Assembly (NCBI GenBank): GCA_002049455.2
Contig: KV918823.1
Span: forward strand, 236,288-300,287
Source of the DNA: Porphyra umbilicalis
Lineage: Eukaryota > Rhodophyta > Bangiophyceae > Bangiales > Bangiaceae
Length of the DNA: 64,000 nucleotides
Reading direction: 5' to 3'
Positions 33,236 to 43,057 of the stretch are shown one piece after another (positions within the stretch are counted from its first letter, which is position 1; every line of letters starts with the position of its first letter). The translations under genes were made by a program, and so were the position numbers. Under the pieces are notes generated by a model. That model had not been told where the DNA came from. It saw nothing but the letters and a program-made list of their open reading frames with translations, and did not search any database.

Positions 33236-33395
33236 CCCAGTAACACCCCCAGTAACAGCCCGGTAACATCCTCAATAACAGCCCGGTAACACCCCGAGTA
33301 ACACCCGCAGTAACACCCCCAGTAACAGCCCGGTAACACCCCCATTAACACCCCCACTAACACCTCGAGTAACACCCCGAGTAACAGCCCCAGTG
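33236..33395. repeat. 12-bp minisatellite, about 13 copies
   Basis: Variants of agtaacaccccc repeat with a 12-base period; common variants carry agcccggt. The period is a multiple of three, so the array is open in all frames (for example a Gly/Val/Leu-rich minus translation), which should not be read as coding. Confidence 0.92.
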
Positions 33396-33703
33396 CCCCG
33401 AGGGTGGGAGTTAACGCAGACCTCATATACTCTGTGCGAATGAACAACGGAGCAGCTGTTTCCTTCGCAGCCAATGACGCCGAAAAGGCTGGATATGATG
33501 CGAGCTGCATCAAGTGACGTGGTCGACAGAAGAAGACGCTGCGACGGAGGGAGCAGCGGCAGGGACGTCGCCGTGGGGCGTGAAAGACAGGCGCTCAGCT
33601 GGATAGCGGGCGAGAAGAGGGGGGCGGAAGGAGGTGTGGAGGGAGGTGGAGGCGTGGAGGGGTAGGAGGATCGGAAAATCATGGACAAGCGCGGCCACAT
33701 GCT

Positions 33704-34435
33704 CTACAGTCGGTACAGCGCCAGGCATGTCGACCCCCATCGTGCTGGAACGTCGTGCACCAGGTTGCGCACCGCTACGTCCTCAGGCATAGCGATCTCT
33801 GAAAGCGCCAGCGCCTCCACCGGAGAGTGCTCGAAAAAGCGAATGGCTGCACGGCACCGAGCCAGGAACTCTCTGGCAGCATCATTGCGGCCAATCGTGC
33901 GAGCACGAGCAGGGCGGCCGCCCGAGCGGGCTAGTCAGGATGACCGCTGCGCTGCTGTCTCACCCGTGCTGCCAAGAGCGTGGTGCACAGTGTTGCGAAT
34001 CAAATGTGCCGCGCAAAGCACCCAGGCTCCCGAGAGGCCTATCATAGCATTGCGCACATTGGAATCTGAGTCCGTCGCCGCCAACAAGAGGTCGGAAGGC
34101 CTAACACCTGAAAATGAAACCCTGTTTACGACCCATGAATCGATTTTCTCGTACTTCTGTCCCCCTAAACACAGCAATACACCGAGGGGAAAGTCCCACG
34201 CAACCCCAGCGTCCAAATCCGTCAGTCGTACGACAAGGGACCCATAGCGCTGGTGGGAGTGCTCTTCAGTCCACATATCCGTGACATCGTGGCAAGAAGG
34301 CAAGCCAGCGTACGCCACCTTGGCGGCCGAGATGGCCTCCCGCAGCGCATCCCGCATGAAGGACGCAAATTCAGTGAGCAGATGCGCCGCTGTATCCAAT
34401 GCCAGGGGCGCATACTGCAATTCGAGGCCTTCCAA
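33704..34435 (-). pseudogene. hAT-superfamily transposase fragment, decayed
   Basis: A single minus frame runs from 34435 to a TAG at 33704-33706, broken by a TGA at 33935-33937. Motifs in order: TDMWTEEHSHQRYGSL (first catalytic Asp region), GVAWDFPLGVLLCLGG, ATDSDSNVRNAMIGLSG (second Asp with the SNVRNA signature), CAAHLIRNTVHHAL, FFEHSPVEALALSE, and LVHDVPARWGSTCLALYRL. This is the classic order of hAT transposases (D-W, tDnasNv, C-aH-lnL, h-RWnST). The N-terminal BED-type zinc finger and the C-terminal dimerisation domain were not found. Upstream minus-strand DNA to about 35190 may be the degraded N-terminus. Inactive. Confidence 0.85.
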
Positions 34436-36860
34436 GAAGAGGCGGACGACTTGTTGTTGCCAGTTGCGTGTGGCGCCCGCGTCATGATGTGCATTTTAAC
34501 CAATCAAAGGTGGTGCTCCCATCGCGCCTTCGGCTGCAAAACGCGAAGAATCGCCTTTGTGACGGCGACCATCTGGTCCCGGCTCCCTCGTTGGGCTTTC
34601 TTGGCCAAATATGGTGCCGCTTGAAGGTGATCCACGCGCCGGCAGGGCAGTTCCTTTCCCTTGCCTGTTCCCTTCATGTGCTTCGTGCCGTCGCTTGGCG
34701 CGCCGCCATTGAGGGAAAGACAGGTGTCTGCGCCGGTAAGGGCACAATCCCGGCATCAGGCCAGTATATCTCCGACAACATTTTCAGCAGAAATCCACTC
34801 GCAAGCGTCTAGAAGACCCCAAAGCGGGGACCGCGCAACCTTATTGGAGACAAAAGCGGTTGTCAGCCGCCATCTCTCGCTCTCGTGCATCACCGACTCC
34901 GTGGCGTCTTCCATCACGACGTGCTGCGTGATTCCAACGACATCATGCAAGAACATATTGAAGTCGGGTGCAGCATGCACATTTGTCGTGCCCGTGCTCA
35001 GTGGATGCTTACGTTGCCTAGCGTTTGGCGTCTCAGAGCCACCAGCTTTGTTCGAGTCACACCCACTACAGTGGGAATGCGCAGAAGAGAAGGGGGGGGT
35101 AGACCCGTTCACAGGAGATGGCATGTCCCGGAATGCAGGAATCGCAGAAAAGCTAGCAAAGAGGGTCGGCCTGATGAAGAACACCCGACCCACCGTTTTT
35201 CCGAAGGCTTAACAACTGGGGTGCTGGCCGTCAACGGGTATCTAGAGCCACGGCAATGTACAACTCACTTCGACACGGGCACACCTGCGACATCCTCTAT
35301 TCAGGGTGCCGTCACATATTTCCAGAGCACCCTGCAGGCGCTGGCCGGCAGACGGGCACTAGTCACCTTATATGTACCTATAGGCTGACTCTCATATCCG
35401 GATTATGCATCAGATATAATCTCGCAGATTTTGTCGGACAGGATGGATATAATCTCTCCACTCTTTCTCATTGTATAGTCGTTGCACAAAGACTCCAAGC
35501 ACTCTAAAATTTGCGACAGTGACTCCACAAGTGACAAATTTTGGTGACACGTGCGTCAAAACTCGCACCGTGTCATCCTGAAACCTATTTTATATGGACT
35601 TTAGGCGGACGCGATGTTTCCGAGGGCATGCACGTCTCATGTGACCACTGTATTCAAAGACCCTGCCGGGTGTTGATGGAGCCAGGCCGGGCAACCATCC
35701 AATTTAGTGAGGCAGCGGCTCATTTCGTGCCAGAGACAAGCCGAGGTACATCTCATCGGGTATGAGACAGATTGGAGGTCGTGGGGATGCGCTGGTAACT
35801 TTACCCCAGTGTGATTTGACATCGCAGCAATATGTGTGCCAGCTGGCGTCTCTGAATGCGCACCGGAATCGGATTGCAGATCTTGTTTGTTGGGACTTCG
35901 AAACCGGTCGTGGATCGCGACCGAATACATATGACGAGTCTCAGAGTGATATTTAAAGGGCAACGACCGGACTCTGCATCGCTCTTCGGCCCCCAGTCAG
36001 TAGGGAAAGCATTTGTGCCAGTAAGCGTCGATTTCCATCGTAGTTCTCACCGTGGCTCATATTGAATGAGCATCGCAACGAAAAAGTTGCACAAGCACTA
36101 CATCAAACTGTGGATAGTGATGCAAGCTGGCTCCGTAAATACAGTCGGGACAGATATTAAAATGAGCTTGCGACCATTGAGTCTTGAAGTTGGAACAGTT
36201 CCATCGCAAGGCTTCTCATGAACACAACAATGTCTTAGTATTCATTTAATGCAAGATTTCCTGGATGTCGCGGGCCTTCTTCCGAGATTCGTCGCTGACT
36301 CGCTCCATGAATCGTTCGTGAGACAATCCATCTGTTAGATCCTAGAAAGACATGCGGTTTCTTCCTTAAGATAATAGGGCATGAACACAGTGTTGTTCGA
36401 AGCAGGGAGGGCGCACCACAAAACGCGCGGAACACAGCCAAAAACGCCTGCCAATACACAGGCCAAAATGTGGTGGGGCAAGCACCCATTGTGCTAGTGA
36501 AGAAAGCGGTCGTGCAGGTGCGCGAATATCAACGCGGCGTGGGCATCACATCAAAACCGCGGTGCAGACATGATGGAAATACATGAGGCGGTTAATGTCA
36601 CCGTGCCAAAGACAGAACTGCCAGGAGCCACAGGGCCGGAAACCGAGCAAGGCGGCGGTCTCCTCGCACCCACAGCACATCGGGTAGGTCGTCAAGACAT
36701 GTTCTGTTCTTGCCTGCGATATGATTCGGGGTCTTCATAGAAGAGAGATTATGGGTAATGAGCTCGAATCGTCAGTGCGATGACGCCTCTGACAGACTCC
36801 AAATAAGTTGAGATATCAAACCATTGGAACAGACAGCGAAAGTGTCTTCTGCACCTACTT
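34436..36860. other. No recognised gene
   Basis: 34436-35193 may include the degraded 5' half of the hAT element (a minus ORF at 34756-35193 has no clear motif). 35200-36860 is the most AT-rich stretch of the window; only short, unconvincing ORFs are present. Confidence 0.4.
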
Positions 36861-37170
36861 CTGATCCCCGAATTTTGTCCTCGTGGACAGAGACTGACTT
36901 GCGGACCCACTCTCTCCACCAATCAGATGCACACCTGGGACTGATTTAATGTTCCTGATTGCTTACATGTCCCCATACAGCTTGTAAATCAATATCAGCT
37001 CTTCATTTTTTCTGCGCTTTTGGCGAGGAAACAGTAGAAAGTCTCAACATTTCGCGTGGGCAGCTTGCTCCGTCCCACGAAAAGCGGATTAAGCGGCACT
37101 AAACAGTTAGTTCTGCTGGATGCGAGGTCCTGGCACCGAATGCGGGCTTTCTCTGGACTTGAATGCTGTC
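36861..37170. mobile_element. MITE family A copy 3, truncated
   Basis: It starts at ctgatccccgaattttgtcc, so the outermost bases of the terminus are missing. It follows copy 2 through the ~75-bp interior segment, and similarity fades at about 37155-37170 before the right terminus. More diverged than copies 1 and 2, so older. Confidence 0.85.
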
Positions 37171-37514
37171 CCCCCCCTTGCTCTATGGTAAACTGCTCCA
37201 CCGCCGTCTCGTTCACGGTAGAGTCAAGGAGGACATCAAGAGTGCGGTACGCCATCAAAATGACCAAGTTGCGGCGCCGGTTGAACATTCGGCGGAGTCC
37301 CTTCTTGAGGGACCTCTTGACGGGGACGATCTGGCCGACAAGTGCTGGCGTCGTGAAGTCCAGCAAAGTGGCCGTCTTTTCGACCGACTGGCGAGTGACA
37401 CTGCTCAGGTAACGAGTGCTGGCCTTCTTCGGGCCGTGGAGATGACCGGTCGGAACAAGCCACGTGAGGGAGTCATGCTCCGGTGTGTATCTCGGTGCCG
37501 CGTGAGCGACGACC

Positions 37515-37832
37515 TCACCAGCAGTAATCTGTCGCGACATGGCCTACCTGTACTTTGCAAAGGTAGGCAAGCATACAGCCTGTGAAATGGGAAAAAGCAA
37601 GGCAGCAATATTGCAACAAAGCGGTGGTCAGTACAGGAGGAAGCGGAAAGAGGATAAGCTCGCGTGTAGCGGTGACCATAGAGAATACACTCAGCACGAA
37701 AAGGAAGGCAGCAACAATAACGAGAAGCCGTACCTTGTGCGCCATCCACAGCGCGTAATCTTCTTCAGTAGCAGCCGGGGAGTTGACTGAGGAGGCAGGG
37801 CTGCCAGGGGGTGATATCTGAGGGCTTTCCAT
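37515..37832 (-). CDS. Small hydrophobic protein (105 residues), possible membrane protein
   Basis: ATG at 37830-37832. The N-terminal third is hydrophilic (ISPPGSPASSVNSPAATEED); two hydrophobic segments follow (VRLLVIVAAFLFVLSVFSMV, and PPVLTTALLQYCCLAFSHF up to AYLCKV). The pattern suggests two membrane helices. The stop at 37515 overlaps a gctgGTGAGG site that could be a splice donor leading to the minus ORF that continues to 36995, which has no known domain. No family recognised. It may belong to a transposon. Confidence 0.3.
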   Translation of the reverse strand: MESPQISPPGSPASSVNSPAATEEDYALWMAHKVRLLVIVAAFLFVLSVFSMVTATRELILFPLPPVLTTALLQYCCLAFSHFTGCMLAYLCKVQVGHVATDYCW

Positions 37833-37840
37833 TGGATGAA

Positions 37841-38090
37841 TCAGAGAACTGAAGACAGGAAGACCCGTGCAGTAAAACGAACGCCCGCCCCACACGTGAT
37901 GACGCAAGTGGCCTTGGCACAGGGGAATCGTCTGCTCCCACGGTGCGACGTCAAGCGGGGATGCACGTATCAAGGAGTCAAAGACATGAAGACCCGTGGA
38001 GTGGAGCGGCCCCCCGACCCACACGTGATGGCGCAAGTGATCTGGGCACGGGGGAATCTTCTGCTCACACGGTGCGCTGACAACCGGGGA
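37841..38090. repeat. 129-bp tandem duplication
   Basis: aagacccgtg starts at 37860 and again at 37989, and the surrounding sequence (cacacgtgatg, ggggaatc, cacggtgcg) matches at the same spacing. The period is divisible by three, and a + ORF (37836-38213) spans both units, but no domain is visible. Confidence 0.85.
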
Positions 38091-38438
38091 GTGCCCCCAA
38101 AGTCACGTCGAGAGGGCCAGGCCAGTGCGACGCGCCCCAGGGGTGAGGTGCAGCCAAGCAGCGGTGAGGGAGACGCCGGGGAAATCTCGGGCTTGTATCA
38201 CCGGATGGCTTGATCTGAGTGAAGAAGGTACATCTCGCCAGGTGCGAGATCGCCGCCATCCGTGTCGGCTGGATAAGTACCCTCCGAGTTTTATGTCAGC
38301 GATCCGCATGCTCATTGGTCAGACGCACTCTCGCTGTTCACCTCCCCGGCCACACCCTCGATTGGCCGTCCACCGTGAACGGCCGACCGGGCGCCACATG
38401 CGGCGCAGGGGGCTCTGTGGCGTTTGAGCGAGGCCCGC

Positions 38439-38496
38439 GGGCCCGGAAGGCCACGCGTGGAGCGCAGCGCCACGCTCGGCGTGGCCTTCTGGGCCC
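38439..38496. repeat. Strong hairpin, 18-bp arms
   Basis: gggcccggaaggccacgc (38439-38456) pairs with gcgtggccttctgggccc (38479-38496) with one G-T wobble; the loop is 22 bases. It sits at the left edge of the GCGGCCGC-rich array. It may be a transposon end or a transcript terminator-like structure. Confidence 0.85.
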
Positions 38497-38518
38497 CTGA
38501 GCGTGACAGGCAAGAAAA

Positions 38519-40789
38519 GCGGCCGCCCGATTCCTCTCGAGCGAGGGGGCGATCGAGGGCGGCCGCCTGTTTTTGGGGCGTACGGCGGGGTCGTGCCACC
38601 TGCGAGACCGTTGAGAACGGTCGCGGTGGAGCCTTGCGGGCCCCTCTGAGATAGTCTATGCAGTGGCAGGGTGGTGGCGCCACGAAATTGTCTTGAACGG
38701 TCGCTTGCGTTCAGGGCAGACTCTGTTTGTTGACCATTTGTGGGTGGGGTCGCAGCGCCGGGGGCAACCGCCTGGGGGCTGTGACCCGTTCGGCGCCAAG
38801 AGAGGAGCCTTGTGCAGCGGCGTGCGTGCGTGCGGCCGCCATCGTCGCCAATGGCCGCCGTTGCAGCGCGGAAGAGAAGACGTCGTGCGCGCGTGCTTTA
38901 TAGCGGCCGCCATCTTCGTTCGCGGCCGTGTTGCATCACAAGAGGGAGGACGTGCGTGTCCGCGCGCTTTTTCGCGGCCGCAGTTGTCGTTTTCGGCCGC
39001 GGCGGCACCGTGTGCGCGTGTGCGCTGGTCTTGGCGGCCGCCTTCCTCTGTGCCCGCCGCTGGTACACGACCGTTCTTTGAAGAGGGTGCGGCGGGAGGC
39101 GGGGTGCATCACCTTTTTGGCGGCCGCTCTGTGCACAAGCGGCCGCCTTTCGCTCGCTGCCCACGAGGCGTCGGACTGTGCGAGGACCGGCCGTTTCGGC
39201 AGCATGGTTCTTCCCGCGCCGCGTCCGATCTCAAAATTGGAGCGCCGGCGCGGTCTGCCGCAGTGCTTCCGTATGCGTCGACGCACGCTGGGCGTCTGTG
39301 ACAATCATCCCCTGTGCCCGCCATCCTGCCCGTGTCCGTGGGCGTCGCGCACTCGGCCCATTTCAGAGGCTCCACGACAGGCAGCTGGTGACGAGGCGCC
39401 ACCACCTCAAGCTTTAAACCGTCCTTGCCTCGGTTCACTGCCGTCACGACCGCCGAGCCCGCATCGTCAAGACCCGCGTCCCTGCGCGTGGCGGCCGCCG
39501 CCGACGCGGCCGCTCAGCCCATCCCGCCAGAGCCCGGGTCCCCCGGACAGGCGGCCGAGACCGTGCCGGCCGCCAAGCTCGCCCCGAAAAGGCCCGCGCT
39601 CCTCCGACTGGCGGCCGCCGCCGCAGCGGCCGCAGAGCCTTTTTCGTCAAGGCCTGCGTTTCCCCGATTGACGGCCGAGACCGTGTCAGCCGCCAAGCCC
39701 GCCCCGTTAAGGCCTGCGTCCCTCCGATTGGCGGCTGGGACCGTGTCGGTCGCCAAGCCCGCCCCGTCAAGGCCTGCGTCCCCCCGATTGGCGGCCGGGA
39801 CCGTGTCGGCCGCCGAGCCCGCCCCGTCAAGGCCCGCACTCTTCCGACTGGCGGCCGCCGCCGCAGCGGCCGCCGAGCCCGCTTCGTCAAAACCTGCGTC
39901 CCCCTAATTAGCGGCCGTCGCCGGAGCGGCTGCCGAGCACCACTCGCGCTTGCCAGCCGTCGCGAGGCTGGCAGCCACTGGCGAGCCCACCTCGAGCAAG
40001 CGCGCCCCATACCCAAGTCCGGCCGTCACCATCGGGTCCGGGGAGCCCCCTCTCTTGAAGGCGCATCTGGGTCCGCCTGGCGGCCGCCCCCGGCGCGGCC
40101 GCCAAGCCCACTCGGTCAAGGTCCACCCTCTGCAAACCGGCGGCCGTCGCCCCAGCGGCCGCCGAGTCCCACGAGCCCGCCGCGTCAAGGACCACCTGCG
40201 CCGACGTGGCCACCTGTCGGACCATCCAGTCCGCCAAGTCTCTCGGAGCGAGCGCGGCCACCAACCCCATTGCTGGCCGCGGGGGGACAGCAGGAGCTGC
40301 AGGAGCGTGCCCGCAGAGCGCACAACGGGGACCGGACGGCGCGATGGCTGCTGAGGGAGGGCAGTCTGGACTCCTTGGAGGAGAGAAATTGGTGGGAGGC
40401 GCGGCGGCACGGGCGGCAGCAGATGAGACAAGGGTACCTGCCGCCTCCTCGGCCGCGGTCGGCGGAGCCGCCGATCGGGCGGCCCTCGACGCCACCGCCA
40501 CGGCCGCAGACCGACGCGCTGACGGAGATGTCGAGGCCCCTCCAAGCCGCAGCGTCGCAGGCCGCGGATACAACCTCGTCGCGGGGGGGTCAACGGGGCT
40601 TGGTCGAGGCCGCGGACTTTGACTTGCACTCGGTGGACCAATCGGCGCCGGCGAACGCGGTGAACGCAGCGTCGGAGATGCTACCGTCGACGCCAATGTC
40701 GGGCTTGCAGTCCGCGGCCGCGGGGCGGGCAGGTGCGGAGCACTCGGAAAGCGCTGCCCTCCCGGCGGCCGCGGTGCATGGGTTGCAGA
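38519..40789. repeat. GCGGCCGC-rich array
   Basis: Copies of gcggccg or its complement recur, for example near 38519, 38559, 38832, 38903, 38931, 38974, 39034, 39120, 39138, 39491 and 39506, and then regularly in the 60-bp repeat and on to the LTR at 40790. Matching motif density occurs in the flanks of the second Harbinger-type transposase (45040-45700, 46990-47500). Long ORFs on both strands are products of composition. A non-autonomous relative of that element is a reasonable inference. Confidence 0.6.
39420..39905 (+). repeat. 60-bp tandem repeat, about 8 copies, coding-compatible
   Basis: Units such as gtccccccgattggcggccg recur every 60 bases; the + frame 39425-39907 gives 20-residue units of the type SPRLAAGTVSAAEPAPSRP. 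The period conserves frame, but both strands are open, there is no domain, and it lies inside the GCGGCCGC array, so it is treated as repeat DNA. Confidence 0.85.
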
Positions 40790-41184
40790 TGTAGCATATC
40801 TCTGCTTCCAATTGGCAATTGGCCACAAGTAGCCTCCTTGACAGGCCAAAGCCCATGTAGTGCGGAAATGGGCCTGTGGCACACCCTTTGGGGGGTTACT
40901 TTCGTATTGTTCATTTTTTATTGTTTTTTTGCTTGCCTGTTTTGTCTGCCTGCCGGCACTCATTACGATCGCTTGTAATCGGACGGTCGATCGACCGGTG
41001 CCCTCGTTTGTATTAAATCACCGTGGGTCTGGGGTCGCCGTCGTGGGCACCACCCGGCTCCCCATCGGATGCCTTTCAACAAAAGGTCTTCTTCCTCGCC
41101 GCGACGGCGATAGAACTCGCTTCATTGCTTGGCTACTGTCGGTCTCAATACAATGGCCATTGAAGCAACGTTATTCATGCCACA
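40790..41184 (+). repeat. 5' LTR of a Ty3/gypsy element
   Basis: It begins TGTAGCATATCTCTGCT and ends CATGCCACA, with TG...CA borders, 395 bp. It is homologous over its whole length to the reverse complement of 59117-59496. It contains a T-rich stretch and the palindrome cggtcgatcgaccg. Immediately downstream, tttggttgagcagc could be a primer-binding site (starting tgg), but the matching tRNA was not identified. Confidence 0.85.
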
Positions 41185-41570
41185 TTTGGTTGAGCAGCAG
41201 GGGATATACCCTCGCCTCGCGGCACGGTGTTCCCGAGACCTTTCTCGCTGCCTCGTGGCATTGTGACGGTGTCGATTCTGTCGCTTAGCGCGCGGGGCGT
41301 AAGCCATCGCCTTTTGGGCGTGGTGCCAGGGGCATCACGGTTGAGATCTTTGACGTTGGCGCGCGGGGCGTTAGCCAAGTCGGAACACTTTGATAAGGTC
41401 CCAGTTTGTCTACTGCTGGTACCGGCGGCACTCGGCGAGCCAGAGGTGGCAAGTTTCCAGCTGGCTATCGGCCGCCGGGCGGTGGACAAGGCACTCTTGC
41501 CGCCTCCGACGCCCCAACGGACGGTGCTCCTACTCCTCGCATCCCTGCGGATCAAGCCGCCGCCGGGCAG

Positions 41571-43052
41571 ATGCAGGTGGTGGAGAGCCTGAAGGCGGCC
41601 GTTCAAGCACTTCAACGACGCCTGACGGCCCAAGAACAGACTAACGAGTCTCTGGCGCGAGCCAATGACAAGTTGGTCGACGACGTCGAGGCCCTGCGCA
41701 AGGTCGACTCCCGCGAGGAGAAACGCCGTGTGGCTCAGTCTCGCCGCCAGTCGGGCCACAAGACCAAGAATGTCAAGAAGTCAAGCAAGGTGACTCAAGA
41801 CAAGCCCGTCCGCAAGGACGATCCGGCTAACGCCGCGCCTTCCTCATCTTCCGATGATTCGGCCTCTGGGTCAAGCCCGACATCGTCAGACGACGACAAC
41901 CCCAACGCGACGGAAACGTCCTCTTCGGACGATGGCCACGGGCCACCAGGCCCGCCGTCGCCCCCAAGTGGGTCCGCACCGAGAGACAGCTCAAGCGAGT
42001 CGGATGCGGCCGCGCGCAAGCGCCCCGCGACCCCCACCAAACGCAAGGAGCGACTTGAAAAAGCAGACAGGATCAAGGTGATCCGCCCTGCTAATAGCCG
42101 CTTCAAGACACTCCTGGACTACAGGACGTACTTCCTGATCCGCCGTCAACTGACGTATACGCCGAAAGAGGCACAACGGTCACATCGTCTCAACGAACGT
42201 TTAGACGGAGCGTTCCATGGGCAACAGCCATTCACGGGAGGACTGCCCCTGGGCATCTTCACGTTTTTGACGACCTTTCGCCGCGCGTGCGACGCGGCTG
42301 GGCTGACGCACGGTCAGGCCCTTCCGCTCATGGTCTTTCGACTAGCCGGCAATGCCAAGATGGCCTTTTCCGGCGCGCTTAACAGCACCCTCGGACGTAA
42401 GCTTTATGCCATCCGTACAGACGGGGATGCCGTCAACTGGCTTCTTTCGAAATACGCGACGCACGCGACTCTGGCTAACGCCTATGAAGACATCATTACG
42501 ATGAAGCAACAAGACAACGAAGCGCGCACGGCCTTCGGTCATCGCGTGGAAACGCGATGCGATTTCCTGAACGGTTTGTTCGACATCCGAGACGTTAAGT
42601 ACGTTTTCATCACTGGTCTTCAAGTCCTTGTGCAAGCGCACGTGCGGGTCTTGAGTGACCAATTCCCTGATCGGACTCTCCCCGAGACTGTTGCTACCGC
42701 CCAGATGTACTGGGACGGCACCAACAAGCTGCGCTTGCAGCTAAAGATGACCCGCCCAACGGCAATCAAAGTCGCTTACGCGACACAGGACCAGCGGACG
42801 ACGACGGAGCGACCGCTCACACCGGTCTGCACCCCGCCGCCCCCGCGGGCCGCCGTCCCTCAAGCCAATCGGGCTGACATCTGTTACAACTGTAATAAGC
42901 CGGGGCACTTCGCCGCACAGTGTGCCGAGCCGTGTCGCCCTCGCGAACGTCGCCAACCGCCTATCGGCGTTCATGCCATTGCCGACGGTAACGTCGAAGA
43001 AGACGAGATGGAACATCCGGCCGACGCCGTGGATGACTCGAAAAATGCCTAG
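41571..43052 (+). CDS. gag: Ty3/gypsy Gag polyprotein
   Basis: The frame is open from 41397; the first ATG is at 41571 (493 residues). Residues 1 to about 60 form a predicted coiled coil (VVESLKAAVQALQRRLTAQ). A Ser/Asp-rich acidic stretch follows, then a capsid-like retrotransposon-gag region (GIFTFLTTFRRACDAAG, NAKMAFSGALNSTLG, AYEDIITMKQQDNEART, DIRDVKYVFITGL). A CCHC zinc knuckle, CYNCNKPGHFAAQC, lies near the end. Layout and length are typical of plant and algal gypsy Gag. The stop at 43052 precedes pol in another frame, so pol would need frameshifting or separate initiation. Frame intact, so the insertion is fairly young or was recently active. Confidence 0.92.
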   Translation: MQVVESLKAAVQALQRRLTAQEQTNESLARANDKLVDDVEALRKVDSREEKRRVAQSRRQSGHKTKNVKKSSKVTQDKPVRKDDPANAAPSSSSDDSASGSSPTSSDDDNPNATETSSSDDGHGPPGPPSPPSGSAPRDSSSESDAAARKRPATPTKRKERLEKADRIKVIRPANSRFKTLLDYRTYFLIRRQLTYTPKEAQRSHRLNERLDGAFHGQQPFTGGLPLGIFTFLTTFRRACDAAGLTHGQALPLMVFRLAGNAKMAFSGALNSTLGRKLYAIRTDGDAVNWLLSKYATHATLANAYEDIITMKQQDNEARTAFGHRVETRCDFLNGLFDIRDVKYVFITGLQVLVQAHVRVLSDQFPDRTLPETVATAQMYWDGTNKLRLQLKMTRPTAIKVAYATQDQRTTTERPLTPVCTPPPPRAAVPQANRADICYNCNKPGHFAAQCAEPCRPRERRQPPIGVHAIADGNVEEDEMEHPADAVDDSKNA

Positions 43053-43057
43053 GCCGG

